DNA from: Epiperipatus broadwayi
Lineage: Eukaryota > Onychophora > Udeonychophora > Euonychophora > Peripatidae
DNA: 64,000 nucleotides
Reading direction: 5' to 3'
Assembly (NCBI GenBank): GCA_028023455.1
Contig: JAQFVV010000020.1
Span: 12,810,385-12,874,384 of the forward strand
Part shown: positions 58,155 to 64,000 of the stretch, one piece after another
How the letters are laid out: each line of letters starts with the position of its first letter
Position numbering within the stretch: the stretch's first letter is position 1
Notes under the pieces: model-generated
The model's input: only the letters and a program-made list of their open reading frames with translations
What the model was told of the DNA's origin: nothing
The model's database searches: none
Position numbers and translations under genes: made by a program

Positions 58155-60520
58155 TTTATACACAATTCTCTAATCTTGTTGGAATATTCTTGAAGTAACA
58201 TGATCTTCTGCTGGTTCATCATTTGATCCTTGGTTGGATTGAATTTTCCAGTTTGATCTATTTCCACAATTTGCTCTTCCTCTTTCCCAAGAAAATCTTC
58301 ATCATCACTTGCTAATTTAATATGAATATTATTTACATATGATAACCCACTTTTAGGATGCTATAAATGATTTAAATGCCTCTTACATTGTTTCCAGCAT
58401 TCAGTTTTATTAATCTTATTTGTTTAGATAAGATTTTTCAATATTTTTCCTGGTAGACATTTATTTTTTAAACTATCACATATCCAAATGTTATCCCCAA
58501 CCTTAAATCCATGGACTTGTTTAAATTTTCATTAACATCAACCATAAACTAGAAAGTGAGTAGAAAAATGTTCTATGCATTAACATCAGTAAATGGAGAC
58601 AAATGCTGGAAAATTTTGCATCTAATATTGCTACTATAATATTCTTGTTGCAGACTTTTATTCAATGTAAATTTTAATTATTGAAGTGCCTTTTTGGCAA
58701 GTTTATTAGATTCAAGATAATAAGGCCGTGTCAGTGCATGATATGTTCCCTATCTGTTAGAAATTTCTTAAATTGCTGACATGCAAAGTCAGCCTCACTA
58801 TCCAATACAATAGTTTTAGGATAACCATGATTTGCAAATTTCTCTTTCAACACTCTAATCATGTTCTCCACACTAGTGTTTTTGATAATTTTATATTATG
58901 TCCATTATGAATATCAGTTTACAACTGTAAAGAATCTATAACCAATTATTAGTCCAGAATGGCTTAGATGAAAGCATTTCCAAGGTTTAGTGGGTTTAGG
59001 ACAAGATTCTAGCTTATTTTGGTGAGAGGTTAATATTTGATTGACACTGTATACAATTCTCTACCACTTGCTCAATTTCTTGACTCATATTTGGCCACCA
59101 AATGAACAATCTAGCCAAAGCTTTCATATAAACAACTCCTAGATAACAATGATGAAGTAAGGTAAGCTCGTGCTTCCAGCTTTCTGTAAGAATGAGAACA
59201 TTGTCAGTCATCAATACACAGTCATTTCTAGTTGATAAACACACACATTCCAGATAGACTTGGAATATATATCTGGTCAGCCTTGTTTAAACCATTAATA
59301 TTGAATATTCAGAGCCTTTTCTTATCCATTTAGTTATTATTGAACTGTTCATCAATTTAGAATTATGGAATCAATATAAATGATAACTATTAGTTTTGTT
59401 AGTACTCATTAACATCAGGCAAACATTATAAAACATCTGCATAGCCAAGTTCATAATCATATGTTGTTGGCATATTTATCCAGCATAACATACATTGATT
59501 TGTACTTTCTGAAATTTTTTTTGACAAAATATATTCCCAGTAGTAGATGATGATCAGTACAAATTTAAAATTTCCTTTCATAAATGTATTGATAAAGAAA
59601 TTAACCATTGCCAACATTCTTGAGGTATAAGCTATAAGACATTATCCCTGTAGTAATAGTAAAAAAAATCAGGGCAGTGAGGGCATTCTGATGCATCTGT
59701 TATAATTATTACATCCAGACCATTACATTAATGTATGAGCAGCTAATTTGATATAAGTAAATCTTTAGTTTTCTGCAAGGCTCTATCATATTCTTCAGAT
59801 CATTTCCATTATGGTTACTTTTTGAAATAATTTAAATAAAGATAATAACACAAACTTTCCTTTAAGAAAAAATCTCAGAAATGTTCAATAAGCCTAAAAA
59901 TCTTTTTAATTCTTAGATTGTTCAGAATTTTCTTTTTGTCTTTACTTTATCTGAGTTAGAATTTATTTAATTTTTATTAATTATATAGCATAGATTAACA
60001 GTTTTACCTTCACTTCAATTTTTTCCAATCTAGGAACATACTTTATTTATATTTATTGCCAGTTCATGCTTAGATTCAGTGGTAACCAATATGCTGTCTA
60101 AATATGGGGTGATGTGTTCTGAAATAAATTATCCATTTTAAATCAGAAAAATATTAGATGCAACAGTAATGAAATATGGTAACTTACTGCATTTATAAAG
60201 TCCCCAAATGAGTAGTGAGAGTTAATAGTTTCACCATTCTATTAGCAACAGAGATTTAGTGGAAAGTAAGACTTTAAATCTATTTTTGCAAAACTTCAGT
60301 CTTTTTTCAATGATACTAGTAATTAAAGTAGGCTAGAAATGAGACAGGCTCTTTTATTGACAAATTTATTTAGCTTAACTCAATAGCCTCCATATAGAAA
60401 AGATTTTCATCTGGCTTTACAATAACTACTATTGGTATAGTCTGAGACAAGTCCTCTCCAGTATTAAAATGTCTTTGTGAAACATCCCATTCTATGTTGA
60501 CTGGTAATTTGATATTCTCA
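58155..60520 (-). pseudogene. Gypsy element 2: decayed pol
   Basis: A second Ty3/gypsy pol, different in sequence from element 1. The minus strand begins with LPVNIEWDVSQ and IPIVVIVKPDEN (reverse transcriptase fingers, near 60,500-60,420). The palm is too decayed to follow. RNase H traces are VIIITDASECP near 59,700 and TTYDYELGY near 59,450. Integrase zinc domain (59,244-59,014): LLHHCYLGVVYMKALARLF, then WWPNM and CIQCQ. Integrase core: KTIVLDSEADFACQQFKKFL near 58,820 keeps the second Asp, whereas the first is gone (FHLSHSG). C-terminal part: FKVGDNIWICDSLKNKCLPG near 58,500 to about 58,155. Many stops; no LTR recognised. Confidence 0.85.
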
Positions 60521-62138
60521 GAAAGTATATAAAAGCTGTTGAATAAATTAGACTTGTCAATATTTCAGGACATCTAAGACTTTTCTCAAATTAAGATCTT
60601 CTTTCTAGATGCATAAGAAAGCATCTACAAACAAAGAATTATAGTATTAACAATAGAATTGTTATGATGTTCCAAACAAGTTTATTTTTCCAGATTCAAA
60701 ATAAAGACAGATGGTTTTGATATTTCTAGACATGTCTAAAGTCTCATCAAAAAATTCAAAATAGCCCATGGTTGTAATGCTCATTTGCTTCACGAATGAG
60801 AAATTTATCAGCCATTGATTTATGGACATGGGGGCAAGCACAAAACATATAGACAATGATAATCACAAATAGAAAAAGTTAATAGAGCCACTATGGATTT
60901 ATATTATGACTAGAATCTTACAAATATCTTTATGGTACTTTGTTAATAGTTAATCTGTCTAAAAATAATCCTAATGCCAACAACATAATCATATCATCAT
61001 TACTAAAATATTAATTTTTTATAACTTATAAGACTCTTAATTCTCTCTCTCTTTTTTTTTATCACAATCTATAAATTTCTAGAAATTTTTAAAATTTCTT
61101 TTGCTCTATTACAGCCTACAATTATATGTATATATATTTTTAAAGTATTTTTTAATTTTTTTTTTGCAAATATCGATTGCCCATTGATATTTAATAAAAA
61201 CTTTAATATTAAAGAATTTTAAAGACATGTTTTAATTATAGAATGAATAGTTTGTTATTATGCTACTATGTTAATTAAAATAATTTATCAAAAATAAGGA
61301 TTAATCTCATATGTCTTATATGCTATTTATAAATGTTGTGTAATTAATATCAGCATAATTCTATTTTTTTTTTTTTTGGGGAAAGATATGAAATCAAAAT
61401 GTGAACTGTTAACAATTATATAAAATCAACAATTAAAATGATTTTAAAGATTTTTATAATTTACCAAGTTGGAACGAACATCTGAGAATTAGCAAAAAAA
61501 CTATCAACCAAAAAAATAAATAAACAAAGTAATAAAATATAAAATTGTCAAACATCGCAGATACACACACAAAAATTAAAGAAAATGAAGTTATCAGATA
61601 TCTAATAAAAATGATGCAAAAAAACTTGTCATACTAATTAATAGTCACGGTATAATCAAATAAAATTTTAAAAATATCTAGGATTCAAAACAAAATAAAA
61701 AAGAATTGTGAAAATAAATAGCAAAACAAATGAGAAAATAATTTTATAAATTAGAATTTGAAAAATGGTGTGTTATATGTGTGGGTATAATATATATATA
61801 TATATGAATGTAAATAAAGATTATTATTTTACTATGTAAATACATGTAGACAATCCATAAATAAATAATCTCATTACTATTATTAAGTTACTCTAGAAAA
61901 TCTGCTTATTCCAATCACATCAATTATGCAAACAAAAAACAATTATGCATAAATGGATTCAAAAACCCTAAGAAATATAATGCACTATATCTGATGAAGT
62001 ACTATGAAGTATAAGGATGTGCTATGAAAGTGTAATCAATTGTGAGGAAGCATAATAATTATATGATTACATGAGCAATGAGTTATCTACATAATAGTAA
62101 TATAATAACAACTGAAGTTTATGATTACTGTTACTAAC
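60521..62138. other. AT-rich stretch, no gene seen
   Basis: No gene. The first few hundred bases may hold the protease/gag part of gypsy element 2, but nothing diagnostic is visible. A (TA)n block lies near 61,792. Confidence 0.5.
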
Positions 62139-62218
62139 ATATATATATATATATATATATATATTGTAACCAAATGTATATATATATATATATATATATA
62201 TATTGTAACCAAATGTAT
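62139..62218. repeat. (AT)n microsatellite duplicated with its flank
   Basis: Two AT-dinucleotide blocks are each followed by ATTGTAACCAAATGTATAT, so the microsatellite and about 15 bp of flank were duplicated in tandem. Confidence 0.95.
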
Positions 62219-63389
62219 ATCTCTCTTAGGTTCACAAATCCAGGATTCGAATAAATAGATAATTAAATTCAAAATCCCTGCTCAGGCTAATAATTCTATT
62301 TTAAGTTTTCCTATTACATGAGTTCAATGTGAAATAATCCCAAGATTAAAAGATTAAGTATGATAAATAATAATTAAAAAAAAATTAAATCTTTAATTAT
62401 GAGTTATTATTAATAATATAATTAAGATATTGATTGAATAACTCATTATTATTCTAAACATTTATATGAGAGTATCGAAATAAAAGCGATGCAACTTTAA
62501 AATAACGCAATATACTAAATTAATGTGACCATATTTATTCATTACAGTGATAGATGATAAGCATTTAAAATGATTAAAGAAAAAGACTATATAATTAACA
62601 AAAATATAAAATTTATGATGTTGGAAATGTTGCTAAGGGTTATTTAGATAAACTAGGATATAAAACACTAGAAAAAAAGAAGAATGTTTATTATATCTCT
62701 TATTAAATATTAAGATTAATTTCCTATAGGTATTTGAATGATGAAATTACATATGCTCTTCATCATCACTTTAAAAAGTATGAGTGGCAATAAATGGAAT
62801 GCTTATTAAGCTCATATTATTACTGTAATGCAATATTGTCAGGAGTTTTACACAATTGAATAAATAATATCTATAAAAGTACATCAGTGCCACAAGTATC
62901 ATTAATGATACTATATGCTCTCTAGAAAATCCTTGATGTACTTATATGGATAAGATAATAAAATAATATTTATAAAATATTTCACCTATATAATATTTTT
63001 ATTTCTACATATATCATAGACACCTTTAATTATTGCAACATATGATTAAATTAAAAGACCAATAATATATATGCAAATATTAAATATATTTTAATAATTA
63101 TTTATTAATTAATTTAACTATTTAAAAACCGATTTCTATGATACACAAAGTAATAACATGAGCATCTACTTATACTAAATTGTAATTATAAAATTTAAAC
63201 ATAATACCTTTATTATATCTTTCTTTTAGTGAGAATTTATTAAACACTTAACTCTAAATATTATAATAATTAAGCATATTCAATAAATCAAATATATTTT
63301 TGTAATTCAAAGTGCATTAAAAGTCTTTTAATAGTCCAAGGCGTTTATTCTGGTGCAATTTCTTAAATTTTTTTTTTAAAATAATTAAA
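62219..63389. other. AT-rich stretch, no gene seen
   Basis: Nothing recognised. Confidence 0.55.
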
Positions 63390-63860
63390 TCCTTAGGCAT
63401 TTTATATTTTAAAAATCCCAATGGATGGATGAACAGAATTATTCCTTTATAGTATAGTATATTAATTAATAATAAAATTTAAGCTTCTTAAATGAAATCC
63501 ATAAGTTGTTTTTATTTTCTCAGTGTAGAATGTAATCCTTACGAATTTCATATTATAAAAATTTAATGAATAGATGAACAAAATTATTCCTTATAGTAAT
63601 CACTTTTGCATTTAATATTATAAAATCTCAATGGATGGATGAACAAATCATTGCTTAATAATTAACGATAAAGTTTGAGCTTCTTAAATATAATCCAATA
63701 AGAACAATACGTTTTATATATTCCATACAACTACAATAAATGGCTGCTTTATTTCTTAAACAAAATCCAGTAATAACAATAACAAGTTTTAGATATTTCA
63801 TATGATAAAATCTTAATGGATGGACGAATAAATAATTTGTTGATCAATGGTATCCCTTAA
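63390..63860. repeat. Diverged tandem repeat, spacing about 80-180 bp
   Basis: The block ATTATAAAATCTCAATGGAT with GGATGAACA recurs in four forms at about 63,400, 63,550, 63,617 and 63,797. A second block, AATTTAAGCTTCTTAAAT followed by AATCCA, recurs at about 63,475 and 63,675. Order and spacing suggest a decayed tandem array whose units have been rearranged. Confidence 0.7.
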
Positions 63861-64000
63861 TTCTAGTAATTCTTTCATAAATTTTTATGAAGATAAAATC
63901 CATTAGTTAAAATTCATTATTACAATCATGATTTAATACACAGGCATTTGTCTAAAAAAACTTTAGGTTAACAAAAGTGATCAAGCAGAATTTAGAGAAC

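Overview
This is a eukaryotic, almost certainly animal, nuclear segment. It is roughly three-quarters A+T, and I recognise no host protein-coding exon in it. Apart from transposon remnants, no open frame shows homology or codon structure I can defend. The identity of the sequence is set by its transposable elements: LINEs with an APE-type endonuclease and an FADD-type reverse transcriptase, two decayed Ty3/gypsy elements, a Penelope-like GIY-YIG endonuclease, tRNA-headed SINEs, a hAT-type MITE and several fold-back elements. That mixture suits an invertebrate metazoan. The phylum cannot be fixed from the window.

Layout. 0-3 kb: a LINE 3' tail, a pair of 65-bp direct repeats and a 1.34-kb terminal-inverted-repeat element. 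3-12.7 kb: AT-rich desert with local duplications. 12.7-16.2 kb: a LINE copy on the minus strand, split by a 1.38-kb insertion that I read as a multimeric retrozyme carrying hammerhead ribozymes and itself hit by a further insertion. 18.4 and 31.1 kb: SINEs. 22.1-22.6 kb: a LINE fragment. 24.7-26.1 kb: a CpG-rich patch with a Z-DNA-prone tract, the best place to look for a promoter. 27.9-30.6 kb: the best-preserved LINE copy. 36.0-38.5 kb: a gypsy pol whose reverse transcriptase is broken by an inversion, with a possible 3' LTR start near 40.5 kb. 43.2-44.3 kb: a fold-back element and a hAT MITE. 47.8-49.2 kb: a second, different LINE. 52.9-56.4 kb: a run of inverted-repeat elements, including a 1-kb palindrome whose two arms each encode a Penelope-like endonuclease. 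58.2-60.5 kb: a second gypsy pol on the minus strand. 60.5-64 kb: simple and tandem repeats.

Main result. At 14,617-16,000 there are units of about 380 nt arranged as tandem and inverted copies, and each complete unit boundary carries a hammerhead ribozyme core (CUGANGA, stem II, GAAA, short stem III, GUC, stem I). The block is flanked by an exact 8-bp target duplication. The intact LINE copy 13 kb away gives the empty site, so the insertion boundaries are well defined. A Penelope-like endonuclease, from a class of element associated with such ribozymes, lies elsewhere in the same window.

All protein-like elements are dead: they carry stops, frameshifts and lost catalytic residues. The window reads as a nested transposon graveyard. 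At 12.7-16.2 kb the order can be read directly: LINE first, then the ribozyme array, then a minisatellite-bearing repeat.
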